From JACMNW01 sp031406155 (GTDB taxonomy: Bacteria; Pseudomonadota; Alphaproteobacteria; Rhodobacterales; Rhodobacteraceae): a DNA stretch of 64,000 bases. The stretch covers positions 1-64,000 of the forward strand of contig JANOGW010000002.1 of the NCBI GenBank assembly GCA_031406155.1, written 5' to 3'. The stretch's first letter is position 1, and every line of letters begins with the position of its first letter. The position numbers were made by a program, and so were the translations under genes. The notes under the pieces were generated by a model. That model was not told where the DNA came from and searched no databases. It was given only the letters and a program-made list of their open reading frames with translations. This document shows positions 1-7,752 of this stretch, one piece after another.

Positions 1-91
1 TGCGGCAAAGCGCGGTTAGAAAACGTATCCGATTCAAGAGATTATTGCAAAACATGCTGAAATCAAAGGACGAGCGCTTTCCCAGAAGATG

Positions 92-139
92 AGGCTCATA
101 ACCTGAAGGTCACAGGTTCAAATCCTGTCCCCGCAACCA
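92..139 (+). other. 3' part of an initiator tRNA-Met gene, probable integration junction (att)
   Basis: The sequence from the 3' side of the anticodon stem through the CAT anticodon, variable loop, T arm (GGTTCAAATCC), acceptor strand (CCCCGC) and encoded CCA matches initiator tRNA-Met. The 5' half is absent: the bases before position 92 show no D arm and no acceptor strand that would pair with CCCCGC. Integrases of tRNA-targeting elements duplicate exactly this kind of 3' segment, so the fragment probably marks one end of an integrated element. In the usual arrangement the element lies to the left and native chromosome to the right. The repeats just to the right (206-226) make that side less certain. 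Confidence 0.72.
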
Positions 140-166
140 AAAATACTATAGTTATCAATGCCATAC

Positions 167-190
167 GCCCCGCCCAACCGCGGGGCTTTC
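167..190 (+). terminator. GC-rich hairpin downstream of the tRNA-Met fragment
   Basis: A perfect 7-bp stem (GCCCCGC 167-173, GCGGGGC 180-186) with a six-base loop is followed by TTTC. It sits 28 bases after the CCA of the tRNA fragment and looks like the tRNA transcript's terminator. Confidence 0.55.
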
Positions 191-205
191 GCATGACCAA
201 ATCCC

Positions 206-226
206 AGGTCAACAATAGGTCAACAA
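206..226 (+). repeat. Tandem AGGTCAACAA direct repeat
   Basis: AGGTCAACAA occurs at 206-215 and again at 217-226, an 11-base phase that would put both copies on one face of the helix. Direct repeats of this size beside a tRNA-type attachment core are compatible with integrase or excisionase arm sites. That role is inferred only. Confidence 0.5.
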
Positions 227-1165
227 AACGAAGCAAACTGCGCCGGATTCCAGCATGTTAGTAGCCAAACCCGCACCCGAATGCGCGAAACCGGACAAAA
301 ACAGCGTTCAACCCGCATGCAGCAGGTTTACCGTCATCTGACCAAAACAGCTGAGCGTCCGGCCTGACCGCAAGCGCCAAGGGAGCCTATAATCGACCTT
401 GCTGATCGCGCAGTCCGGGATGCGGGTGGGAGCATTCGTCTGCAAGCAAATCGACCGTTTCACCTCACCCGTCCAAAGCCGTCTTGTCCGCCGCACCACG
501 CAGGTACACAAGAACGCTTTGGGCGGATTCCGGCCTTTCGCTGCGTGTGCGAAGTTTAGAGCATCAACCGCGAAAGCAGTCCTTGGTCGCCTAGTTCGGC
601 AATCGTCGCAGGCGAGCAGTCGACACTTCGGGACAGTCGGTGGATGGAGACAGCCTCGCTGCTCTCTTCCAGATAAAGCACCAGCGTCTGTTCGCCGACC
701 TTGATGCGGAGCTTCGCGATTTCCGTTTCGCTGATCGAAGCCACATGGTCGAGAAGCACTCGACGCACGTCATCCTGTCGGTGATCGGGCTGGAAAATTG
801 ACGCATTGCAGGGCTGTCCGGCGGGTAGAAAACCGACTTCCAGGCGAATGCCGCCAAATATTGCCCCGAAGAAACAGAACCGCTCTCACGATTTGGCATG
901 GCCGGAAAGCCTGCTTCCCCTTTTGCGCGGCACTTGTGACGGGCACATCCCCGACCATGGCAAGCCCAATGATCTGGTCGCAGGTCGTAGCCGATGTACT
1001 GCGACTTGAACTGATCGATGGTTGCGTCACTGGCACGGGGATTATTCCGCGCAGCGAAGCTCTGAATTGCTTCTGTCGAATATTCCGCACTTCGGACGGG
1101 GCAATTAGGTTCTCCCTTGTTGGCACGGGATGGTCCCGCAGGCCAGTCAAGACAGGAATACCATC
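227..1165. other. About 0.9 kb with no intact gene
   Basis: No reading frame here has both a convincing start and protein-like composition over a useful length. The best candidate is on the minus strand at 556-768 (70 codons from GTG). Its frame stays open further upstream to about 850 and has protein-like composition, so it may be the tail of a decayed gene. I recognise no family in it. The stretch is best read as degraded DNA next to the att-like junction. Confidence 0.45.
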
Positions 1166-1714
1166 ATGTCGCGTATCAGCACTCCGGCAACCATTGAAGC
1201 CTCGCCGATCGGCTCTCGGCCGCTGCTTGAAGCCGTGAAGAAGCAATTCGGGCTGGTCCCGAACCTTTTCCGGGTCGTCGGCAATTCGCCCGCAGCGCTT
1301 GAAGGCTATCTCGGCCTGAATGGTGCCTTGGGCAAAGGCACGATCGATGCGAAAACCCGAGAACGGATCGCCCTTGCCGTGGCCGAAATCAATGGCTGCG
1401 ACTATTGCCTTTCAGCGCACAGCTACATGGGTGCGAACCTGGCCAAGCTGGACGAAGCCGAGATTCTGGCAAATCGCCGGGGCACGTCGGGTGACGCCAA
1501 GGCCGATGCGGCCGTGCGTTTTGCCGTATCGGTGACGAATGCACGCGGTCACGTCGGGAACGGCGATATCGAGGCCGTCAGGGCCGCCGGGTTCAGTGAT
1601 GCGCAGACCGTCGAGATCGTGCTGCATGTCGCACTGAACACGCTGACCAACTACGTCAACAACGTTGCCGAGACGGCCATAGACTTTCCGGTGGCCAAGT
1701 CTCTGGCCGCCTGA
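1166..1714 (+). CDS. AhpD-like carboxymuconolactone decarboxylase-family protein
   Basis: The protein has 182 residues in the AhpD/CMD all-helical fold. It carries the peroxidase-type motif E74-x3-C78-x2-C81-x3-H85 (ingCDYClsaH), the thiol pair and proton-relay residues that alkylhydroperoxidases use to reduce peroxides. ATG at 1166 is preferred over an upstream in-frame ATG at 1130 because GACAGGAA lies at ribosome-binding distance before it. The exported YHS-protein gene follows 42 bases downstream on the same strand, so the two are probably co-transcribed. The substrate and reductant are unknown; a redox or detoxification role is the family-level expectation. Confidence 0.88.
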   Translation: MSRISTPATIEASPIGSRPLLEAVKKQFGLVPNLFRVVGNSPAALEGYLGLNGALGKGTIDAKTRERIALAVAEINGCDYCLSAHSYMGANLAKLDEAEILANRRGTSGDAKADAAVRFAVSVTNARGHVGNGDIEAVRAAGFSDAQTVEIVLHVALNTLTNYVNNVAETAIDFPVAKSLAA

Positions 1715-1756
1715 ACCCCAGCCTTTACCCTTCACAAAACCCAAAGGAACCATGAC

Positions 1757-2260
1757 ATGAAACCGATGTTCTTCAACACCTTCCGCCGTAATGCCGCTGT
1801 ACTGGCGACCGCGCTTCTGATGGGGGCGGCTCTGCCCGCCCTTGCCTACGATGTCACCTCGACCGCCGCGATCAACGTGGATGCGGATGGCGTGATCCTG
1901 CGCGGCATCGACGCGACATCATATGCAACGGGCGGGGCCCCGGTTGTCGGATCGGCCGACTTCGCGGCCGAAGTGGGCGGGGCAACCTATCTGTTCGCCT
2001 CGGCCGCGGCACGTGAAAGCTTTGTCGCGGCACCGGCGACCTTTGAGCCTGCCTTTGGCGGGTTCTGTGCGGTCGGCGCTGCGTTGGGCAAAAAGCTGGA
2101 CGGCGATCCGGCGATCTTCCGCAACTTCGAAGGCAAGCTTTACCTCTTCGTCTCAGAAGACGCCGTGGCGATGTGGGACAAGGACCCAGCCGGAACGCTG
2201 GCCAAGGCGAATGCGAACTGGCCGAACATTAGCGACAAGACACCCGCCTCGCTTGAATAA
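1757..2260 (+). CDS. Exported YHS-domain protein
   Basis: This 167-residue protein has a classic N-terminal signal peptide: a basic start, a hydrophobic stretch to about residue 28 and an ALA cleavage site before YDV. The mature part contains a YHS-type domain (GIDATSYATGG, then a FxPAFGGFCAVGAALGKK segment). YHS domains are small and often metal-binding; in many proteobacteria they occur as single periplasmic proteins beside redox genes. It follows the AhpD-like gene, and an AAAGGAACC ribosome-binding site precedes ATG. A strong terminator (2295-2330) closes this pair. The biochemical role is unknown. Confidence 0.83.
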   Translation: MKPMFFNTFRRNAAVLATALLMGAALPALAYDVTSTAAINVDADGVILRGIDATSYATGGAPVVGSADFAAEVGGATYLFASAAARESFVAAPATFEPAFGGFCAVGAALGKKLDGDPAIFRNFEGKLYLFVSEDAVAMWDKDPAGTLAKANANWPNISDKTPASLE

Positions 2261-2294
2261 CCCCCAAACGCCGATCTGACGGCTGTCACATCCG

Positions 2295-2330
2295 ATCCCC
2301 GGGCAAAGGTCGGTTTGCCCGGGGATGCTT
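2295..2330 (+). terminator. Strong rho-independent-type terminator after the YHS gene
   Basis: A perfect 13-bp stem (ATCCCCGGGCAAA 2295-2307, TTTGCCCGGGGAT 2314-2326) with a six-base loop is followed by GCTTATTTG. It separates the ahpD-like/YHS pair from fabB. Confidence 0.8.
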
Positions 2331-2378
2331 ATTTGCGGAACCCGTCCGGGCAACATCTGGACCACGAAAGGGAAGCTC

Positions 2379-3608
2379 ATGCGCCGTGTCGTCGTCACCG
2401 GGATGGGGATCGTCTCGAGCATCGGAAATACGCTGGACGAGGTGGAAGCCGCGCTGCGTGCAGGCAAGTCCGGCATCACCTTTGCCCCCGACTATGCCGA
2501 GCACGGCTTTCGCTGTCAGGTGCACGGGGCGCCGGACATTGTCCTTGCCGACCATATCGACAAACGCGACCTGCGGTTCATGGGGGATGGGGCTGCGTTC
2601 AACTTCATCGCGATGGCGCAGGCGATCAAGGATGCCGGGCTTGAGGCGGGCGATGTATCGAACGAACGGACGGGCCTGATCATGGGATCGGGCGGGCCGT
2701 CGACCAAATCCTTTTACCGCGCCCACACCATCGTGCGCGAAACCGGCAGCCCCAAGCGGATGGGGCCGTTCATGGTGACCAAGGGCATGTCTTCCTCCAA
2801 CTCGGCCTGCCTCGCCACCCCGTTCAAGATCCAGGGGGTCAACTACTCGATCAGCAGCGCCTGCGCCACGTCTGCCCATTGTATCGGCAGTGGAGCCGAG
2901 CAGATTCAGTTTGGCAAGCAAGACATCGTCTTTGCCGGCGGCGGCGAGGAGGTGGACTGGACGTTGTCCTGCCTGTTCGACGCGATGGGCGCGATGTCGT
3001 CGAAATACAACGATACGCCGCAGACCGCCTCGCGATCCTATGACGCGACGCGGGACGGGTTTGTGATCGCGGGCGGTGGTGGCGTGCTGGTTCTGGAGGA
3101 GTTGGAACATGCCCGCGCGCGGGGCGCGAAGATTTATGGGGAAATCACTGGTTACGGGGCCACCTCGGATGGCCATGACATGGTCGCGCCAAGCGGTAGA
3201 GGCGGCGAACGGGCGATGCGGCTGGCGCTGTCCACGCTGTCGCCAGACCGCCGGGTGGATTACATCAACAGCCATGGAACCTCGACGCCCGTTGGCGACA
3301 TCACCGAGGTTGACGCCATCCGCCGGGTCTTTGGCCGGGGCCTTACACCGCCCATTTCGTCAACCAAGCCGCTGACCGGGCATTCGCTGGGGGCGGCGGG
3401 CGTGCAGGAGGCGATCTATGCGCTGCTGATGATGAACCGTGGCTTTATCGCAGCTTCGGCCAATATCACTACGCTTGATCCAGAACTGGACGCAGGCGAG
3501 ATCGTCACGACCCTGCGCGAAGGGGTTGCGATTGACACCGTTCTGTCGAATTCGTTCGGGTTTGGCGGCACCAATGCAACCCTTGCCCTCAGCAGGTTCC
3601 TTGGCTGA
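2379..3608 (+). CDS. fabB: Beta-ketoacyl-ACP synthase I
   Basis: This 409-residue thiolase-fold condensing enzyme elongates acyl-ACP with malonyl-ACP in type II fatty acid synthesis. The catalytic residues are present: Cys162 (SISSACATSAHCIG), His299 (INSHGTSTPVGD), Lys330 and His335 (STKPLTGHSLGAAG). The FabB-type ACATSAHCI context favours synthase I over FabF. ATG at 2379 follows GGAAG; an in-frame start at 2325 lies inside the terminator and is rejected. In Rhodobacterales fabB usually sits in a fabA-fabB-fabI operon. Here it stands alone between a terminator and a convergent tetR, so it may be a relocated or extra copy. Confidence 0.9.
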   Translation: MRRVVVTGMGIVSSIGNTLDEVEAALRAGKSGITFAPDYAEHGFRCQVHGAPDIVLADHIDKRDLRFMGDGAAFNFIAMAQAIKDAGLEAGDVSNERTGLIMGSGGPSTKSFYRAHTIVRETGSPKRMGPFMVTKGMSSSNSACLATPFKIQGVNYSISSACATSAHCIGSGAEQIQFGKQDIVFAGGGEEVDWTLSCLFDAMGAMSSKYNDTPQTASRSYDATRDGFVIAGGGGVLVLEELEHARARGAKIYGEITGYGATSDGHDMVAPSGRGGERAMRLALSTLSPDRRVDYINSHGTSTPVGDITEVDAIRRVFGRGLTPPISSTKPLTGHSLGAAGVQEAIYALLMMNRGFIAASANITTLDPELDAGEIVTTLREGVAIDTVLSNSFGFGGTNATLALSRFLG

Positions 3609-3623
3609 CGGCCCTGGCGCGGC

Positions 3624-4235
3624 TCATCCGCCGGGGCTCTGGGGCCAGGCTACCATCGCCACATCGGATACGGCCAGCAGGGCAGCGGTGTCCAGCCCGT
3701 CGCGGGCCAACATCGACATGCCCGCAATGACCATCGCCAGATAGTTGGCCAAGGCTGTCAGATCGGTGCCAGCGGGCAGTTGATCTGAGCCTGCCTCAAG
3801 CCGGTCATGGAACATCTGCCGTGTCGCCGCGCGCCGGTTGGCCACGCCTTGCGCGATGCTGGCCTGATCTGGCGAATGGGTCGGCATCCCCAGCGAGATC
3901 ATGCAGCCCTTGGGATGCGACCCGCCCGTCAGCAACCGCGCCCAGTCCTGCACCAGCGCGGAAATCGCCCGCTTCAGGTCCGGTTCGGCATGCAGTTCGC
4001 GCAGCAGCATCTGCCCGAACGTCTCGGCATAGCGATCAAGGACACGGTCATACAGCGCCTCTTTCGAGCCGAACGCCGCATAGACACTCGGTGGCGACAT
4101 GCCCATCGCGTCGATCAGGTCCTTGATCGACGTGCCCTCATAGCCCCTTTCCCAGAACAGGCAGGTCGCCGCGTCCAGCACTTCGGTTTCGTCAAAGGTT
4201 CTGGGGCGGCCACGCGACCGGGTCTCTTTTTCCAT
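3624..4235 (-). CDS. TetR-family transcriptional regulator
   Basis: The protein has 203 residues. The N-terminal TetR helix-turn-helix is clear at about residues 10-57 (RPRTFDETEVLDAA, GYEGTSIKDLIDAMGMSPP, SVYAAFGSKEALY), followed by a ligand-binding helical domain with a TetR_C-type segment GGSHPKGCMISLG. The ATG at 4235 is divergent from the oxidoreductase at 4317, and a perfect palindrome (4277-4304) lies between them. It very probably represses that gene and itself. A longer open frame upstream of 4235 is antisense to the oxidoreductase and is not coding. The inducer is unknown, but the regulated enzyme suggests an electrophile or quinone. Confidence 0.92.
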   Translation of the reverse strand: MEKETRSRGRPRTFDETEVLDAATCLFWERGYEGTSIKDLIDAMGMSPPSVYAAFGSKEALYDRVLDRYAETFGQMLLRELHAEPDLKRAISALVQDWARLLTGGSHPKGCMISLGMPTHSPDQASIAQGVANRRAATRQMFHDRLEAGSDQLPAGTDLTALANYLAMVIAGMSMLARDGLDTAALLAVSDVAMVAWPQSPGG

Positions 4236-4254
4236 AGTGACCACTATATAATTA

Positions 4255-4282
4255 TTGACGGCAGGCGCAATCCTGTTATTTA
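4255..4282 (+). promoter_or_regulatory. Candidate promoter of the quinone-oxidoreductase gene
   Basis: TTGACG at 4255-4260 and TATTTA at 4277-4282, with a 16-base spacer, form a plausible sigma-70-type promoter. The -10 overlaps the palindromic operator, which fits repression by the divergent TetR protein. Confidence 0.45.
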
Positions 4283-4304
4283 TGTATCGTTCAATACATA
4301 AATA
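4277..4304. promoter_or_regulatory. Perfect palindromic operator between tetR and the oxidoreductase gene
   Basis: TATTTATGTAT (4277-4287) and ATACATAAATA (4294-4304) are exact 11-base inverted copies around a six-base centre. The palindrome runs into the AGGAG ribosome-binding site of the gene starting at 4317. Size and position are typical of a TetR-family operator. Confidence 0.75.
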
Positions 4305-4316
4305 GGAGACCTGACG

Positions 4317-5336
4317 ATGACCGCTCTTCCTCCCGAATTCCGGGGCTATTCTCTTGCGTCCAAAACGCTGTCGATCAAACTCGCCCGCCCAAAAACCCTT
4401 GGCCCGCATGAGGTCCGGGTTGCAATCAAGGCCGCCAGCCTCAACTACCGCGACCTGTTGATCAAACGCGGCGAATATGGGTCCACGCTGGCCACGCTTG
4501 TGCCGCTGTCGGACGGCGCGGGCGAGGTTAGGGAAGTCGGTGCCGAAGTCACCCGCTGGAAGGCCGGTGACCGCGTCATGCCGTCGTTCTTTCAGACATG
4601 GCAGGATGGCCCGTTTGACCCGGCCTATTTCGCGGGGGCCTTGGGCGGGGCAATCGACGGCGTGCTGGCCGAGCAGATCGTCGTCCCGGAAGCCGGCCTT
4701 GTCCGCATTCCGGATCACCTGAGCTATGCCGAAGCTGCGACCTTGCCCTGCGCCGCTGTGACCGCCTGGGGCGCGCTGTTCGAACGCGGTCGGCCCCTTA
4801 AGGCCGGGGATATCCTGTTGGTGCAGGGCACCGGCGGGGTCGCGATGTTCGGTTTGCAATTCGCAAAGGCTGTTGGCGCCAAAGTGGTTGTTCTGTCTTC
4901 GTCAGACGAGAAACTGGCGCGGGCCAAGGCGCTGGGGGCGGATTTTGGCATCAACTATAGGAACGCGCCGGAATGGTCAGCCGAAGTGCGCGCGGTGACG
5001 GGTGGGCACGGCGCGGATCACATCCTTGAACTTGGCGGCGCACAGACCTTTGATCAATCTGTGGCTGCCGTTGCCGCGCACGGCTCGATCGCGCAAATTG
5101 GCGTTCTGACGGGGTTCGGATCGGCACCAAACTTGAATGGCCTGTTCACGGCAAATGCCACGATCAATGGCATCATGGTCGGACCGCGCGCCTTTCTGGA
5201 ACGCGTGAGCCGGTTCGTGGAGCAGCATGCGATAACACCGGTAATCGACCGGACCTTCGCCTTCGATCAGGCGGCAGAGGCCTTCGCGCATCTGGAGGCG
5301 GCAGGTCACATGGGCAAGATCGTCATCACGGTCTGA
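4317..5336 (+). CDS. Zinc-independent medium-chain dehydrogenase (quinone oxidoreductase / NAD(P)-dependent alcohol dehydrogenase type)
   Basis: This 339-residue MDR-superfamily protein has a GroES-like N-terminal domain (ASLNYRDLLIKRGEYG) and a Rossmann domain. The nucleotide-binding loop is QGTGGVAMFGLQFAKAVGA. The structural-zinc cysteine cluster of alcohol dehydrogenases is missing, which points to the quinone-oxidoreductase side of the family. AGGAG lies 7-8 bases before ATG. Control by the divergent TetR regulator through the palindrome at 4277-4304 is likely. Reduction of a quinone, enone or other electrophile with NAD(P)H is the family expectation; the substrate cannot be read from sequence. 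Confidence 0.88.
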   Translation: MTALPPEFRGYSLASKTLSIKLARPKTLGPHEVRVAIKAASLNYRDLLIKRGEYGSTLATLVPLSDGAGEVREVGAEVTRWKAGDRVMPSFFQTWQDGPFDPAYFAGALGGAIDGVLAEQIVVPEAGLVRIPDHLSYAEAATLPCAAVTAWGALFERGRPLKAGDILLVQGTGGVAMFGLQFAKAVGAKVVVLSSSDEKLARAKALGADFGINYRNAPEWSAEVRAVTGGHGADHILELGGAQTFDQSVAAVAAHGSIAQIGVLTGFGSAPNLNGLFTANATINGIMVGPRAFLERVSRFVEQHAITPVIDRTFAFDQAAEAFAHLEAAGHMGKIVITV

Positions 5337-5344
5337 AGAGCGGC

Positions 5345-5373
5345 TGCCCCGGGGCCAGTCTTGCCCCGGGGTA
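5345..5373. terminator. Bidirectional hairpin terminator
   Basis: TGCCCCGGGG (5345-5354) pairs with CCCCGGGGTA (5364-5373) across a nine-base loop, including one G-T pair. It lies between the convergent ends of the oxidoreductase gene and the PNPOx-like gene. Confidence 0.6.
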
Positions 5374-5375
5374 CG

Positions 5376-6287
5376 TTACAACCAGCGCAAATCGAGGGCG
5401 TCGTGCAGCCAGTGCCCGCCTGCGATATCCAGAACCAGCATGCGGTCGGCCCCCGTAACAGTGGCGGTTTCCGCGTCAGTCCAGACCACGCTGCCCCGCG
5501 CGGCCAGTTGCAACAGGTGACCTTGCGCGAAGTCGATGAACAGCAGACCGGCGCGGGGGTCCATCGTCAGGTTGCCAAGCGTATTGAAAAACCCGTTCCC
5601 GGCAAAATCGGGAACGAGCAGCCGCGCCCCATCAGCGGTTTCCTGCAGGTGGACGAACCCGGGTTCGCCGCCGCGATGCGAAACATCGACACCAAGGGTC
5701 CAGTCCTGTGGGTCGCGTCCCGTTGTCGTGGCTAAGAAGAAGGTGTCTGACCGTTCGATCAGCGATCTTGCCTCGGGGCTCAGGGCCGCAGTCTCTGCCC
5801 GACGCGATGCGGGCCGGCTATGGCTGACCCGTTCGTGTTGCCGGATGTGGATATACTTCGGGCAGTTGCCAAAGCTTTGGACAACATTGACGGCAAAGCC
5901 CGACGTTCCAACCGTGCGGACGCGACCGTTCATCCGGTTGCGGCGGCGGGTTGTCAATTCGATCCCCAGCACGCCGATGGCCGCACCGGGCAGCAAGGCC
6001 TGCCGCACCGGATCCATCGGGCTGGGCAAGGCGGCGATGCGCATCTCGCGCGGCGTGGTGGTCACAAAGCCCGGCTCTGCTGCCAGGACCGATGCCCAAG
6101 GCTGGCCTGCCGCATCAGCAATCCCCGCAATCAGATAGGGCAACTTGTCGAACAGTTCGCGGTGCTGATCGGGCATGAGGTCGCGGATCAGGCGGGGGCC
6201 TGCCATATCCATGCGAGCGCGAGTCCCGGCCCGGTCCTGAACTTCGCGCTCGCCCGCGTGAAAGGGCGAGCCTTCTGTTGCTGTCAT
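5376..6287 (-). CDS. Pyridoxamine 5'-phosphate oxidase-family flavin-binding protein, two-domain
   Basis: The 303-residue protein belongs to the FMN-binding split-barrel (PNPOx-like) superfamily. An N-terminal part (DLMPDQHRELFDKLPYLIAG) and a C-terminal part (SDTFFLATTTGRDPQDWTLGVDVSHRGGEPGFV, written here as one segment only for orientation by its first residues SDTFFLATTT) resemble two tandem barrels. Its start overlaps the stop of the glutathione transferase by four bases (ATGA), so the two are translationally coupled. It is the last gene of the minus-strand run that begins near 9236. Members reduce or bind small electrophiles or haem with FMN or F420; no specific substrate is evident. 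Confidence 0.8.
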   Translation of the reverse strand: MTATEGSPFHAGEREVQDRAGTRARMDMAGPRLIRDLMPDQHRELFDKLPYLIAGIADAAGQPWASVLAAEPGFVTTTPREMRIAALPSPMDPVRQALLPGAAIGVLGIELTTRRRNRMNGRVRTVGTSGFAVNVVQSFGNCPKYIHIRQHERVSHSRPASRRAETAALSPEARSLIERSDTFFLATTTGRDPQDWTLGVDVSHRGGEPGFVHLQETADGARLLVPDFAGNGFFNTLGNLTMDPRAGLLFIDFAQGHLLQLAARGSVVWTDAETATVTGADRMLVLDIAGGHWLHDALDLRWL

Positions 6288-6925
6288 CGCGCTGCGGCAC
6301 CGCCGAATTTCGGCACGCTGCGGACCATCGGGGCAAAGCCGGGCAGGCTTTCGATCCGGCTGATCCAGCCCCGGATATTCGGGTAGAGTTCCAGCGACAC
6401 ATGGCCTTCGGGTGCGCGGGCCGTGTAGGAATAGAGGGCAATGTCAGCGATTGTCGGGTGCTGAGCCGCAAAGAATGGCCCCGACGCTGCAAGATGCGCC
6501 TCCATCACGGCCAGCACGCCCGCTGCCGTTGCCTGCGCGCGGGTCAGATCGTGTTTGGCGTCGAAAAGCCCGACCAGCCGCGCGATTGCAGGGCCGGAAA
6601 ACAGGGGGCCAGCGGCAACGGACAGCCAGCGCTGCACCTCTGCGACCCCCTTGGCGTCGGTAGGATACCAGCGACGCGCGGGGTCATAGCGGGTGGCCAG
6701 ATAGACCAGGATCGCATTCGAATCCGCCAGAACAAAGCCGTCATCCTCGATCACCGGCACTTGTCCGAATGGGTTCATCTCAAGAAACACAGGGGCTCTC
6801 TGGCCTCCCGGGGGCACTTCCACGATCTCGAAAGGGAGGTTCAGCACCGACAGGAACAGCTCAACCCGGTGGCAATGGCCCGAAAGCCGAAAACGGTGCA
6901 GGCGAATGGGGCGGGGTTTGGGCAT
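6284..6925 (-). CDS. Glutathione S-transferase family protein
   Basis: The protein has 213 residues, the usual GST length. The thioredoxin-fold N-terminal domain contains GHCHRVELFLSVLNLPFE, the cis-proline loop FGQVPVIEDDG and the glutathione-binding DSNAILVYLA segment. The all-helical C-terminal domain ends with IADIALYSYTARAPEG. It probably conjugates or isomerises small electrophiles with glutathione in the cytoplasm. It lies between a small 64-residue ORF and the PNPOx-like gene, with a four-base overlap into the latter. The neighbours suggest a detoxification or xenobiotic operon. Confidence 0.88.
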   Translation of the reverse strand: MPKPRPIRLHRFRLSGHCHRVELFLSVLNLPFEIVEVPPGGQRAPVFLEMNPFGQVPVIEDDGFVLADSNAILVYLATRYDPARRWYPTDAKGVAEVQRWLSVAAGPLFSGPAIARLVGLFDAKHDLTRAQATAAGVLAVMEAHLAASGPFFAAQHPTIADIALYSYTARAPEGHVSLELYPNIRGWISRIESLPGFAPMVRSVPKFGGAAAR

Positions 6926-6928
6926 CGG

Positions 6929-7123
6929 TCAAGTCCTTTCTGTGCGGCTGATCAGGGCGGGGGCATGGTGATCTTGCGGGGCAAACGCCGTCTGCCCTGC
7001 CGACAAGGCACACTCAGCCTGCACGACGGGGGCCAGCGTGTCGCAAGGATAGACGTCGCCGGAGACGGCCATCGCCGCGAGGCATTCGATGTAAAGATTT
7101 GGGTCGGTGTTTGGCTCAGCCAT
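6929..7123 (-). CDS. Small hypothetical protein, 64 residues
   Basis: An ATG at 7123 overlaps the end of the upstream PNPOx-like gene by eight bases, and AAGGAAAG lies at ribosome-binding distance, so translational coupling is plausible. The product starts MAEPNTDPNLYIECLAAM and carries three cysteines, one in a DVYPCD context. It has no signal peptide or membrane segment. It fills the gap before the glutathione transferase almost exactly, which argues for a real gene. No family was recognised. Confidence 0.5.
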   Translation of the reverse strand: MAEPNTDPNLYIECLAAMAVSGDVYPCDTLAPVVQAECALSAGQTAFAPQDHHAPALISRTERT

Positions 7124-7736
7124 TTGGCTTTCCTTCATAATTCACAAGCTGCGCTTCAAGTTCGGCAATCCGCGTCAACAGTGGGGCGGACACCCGACTC
7201 ACTTCGTCCACAGTGAAGCGTTCGGTGATATGCTGCGGGCAGTTCCAGTCGAACCCTTCGACGGTGATGACGATCCCCCGTTCGACGGCCCCGCGGTAAC
7301 CGGGCACGGCAAGCCTTTCCAGCGTCTCGCGCTCATCGGGATCAGCCGTCCGCGCCCGGCCCAGCAGTTTCAGCCTTGTCCGGTTCGGGTAGTCCATGAA
7401 GAACAGCGATACGCGGTCATCGGTCAGCAGGTTGCCGACGCTGATGTACTGGCGGTTGCCACGGAAGTCAGCAAAGCCGATGGTCTTCGCATCCAGAACC
7501 CGGACAAACCCCACAGGCCCTCCCCGGTGCTGGATATAGGGCCAGCCGGTTTCGCCGACGCTGGCCATGTAGAGGGAATCGCGCGCGGCGATGAAGCCCG
7601 CCTCGGCATCGGTCAGCAGGTGGTTGAACGGCTCTGCCACCTCTTCATTGCGGGAATAGGCCGTGCGGCTGCCCTGACGTTCCTGCACCTGCTTGACCGT
7701 GGGGGTAAAGGCGATGTCGGCGAAACGATGTGTCAT
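7116..7736 (-). CDS. Pyridoxamine 5'-phosphate oxidase-family protein
   Basis: The protein has 206 residues. The flavin-binding split barrel is recognisable from RDSLYMASVGETGWPYIQHRGGP (the strand and loop that contact FMN phosphate), GFADFRGNRQYISVGNL and RVSLFFMDYPNRTRLKLLG, a pattern common to the general-stress PNPOx branch. The C-terminus has a short heptad-like helix (RIAELEAQLVNYE). ATG at 7736 follows AAGGAGCC; a longer frame upstream runs into the next gene and is rejected. It is the second split-barrel protein in this operon. Reduction of an electrophile or removal of a peroxide are possible roles. Confidence 0.85.
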   Translation of the reverse strand: MTHRFADIAFTPTVKQVQERQGSRTAYSRNEEVAEPFNHLLTDAEAGFIAARDSLYMASVGETGWPYIQHRGGPVGFVRVLDAKTIGFADFRGNRQYISVGNLLTDDRVSLFFMDYPNRTRLKLLGRARTADPDERETLERLAVPGYRGAVERGIVITVEGFDWNCPQHITERFTVDEVSRVSAPLLTRIAELEAQLVNYEGKPNG

Positions 7737-7752
7737 TGCGGCTCCTTTGACC

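Noticed and set aside
1..139. A tRNA-fMet gene interrupted by a group I intron
   Set aside because: Known tRNA introns of this kind interrupt the anticodon loop. Here the break is on the 5' side of the anticodon stem, and no 5' exon or intron core is visible in the 91 bases available.
556..768. A 70-codon minus-strand frame with protein-like composition starting at GTG
   Set aside because: The frame is open far upstream without a start, there is no recognisable family and it lies in degraded DNA. Mentioned only within the gap description.
2286..3275. A 329-codon frame antisense to fabB
   Set aside because: The sense strand encodes an intact FabB with all catalytic residues; the antisense frame is rich in His and Arg as expected of a shadow.
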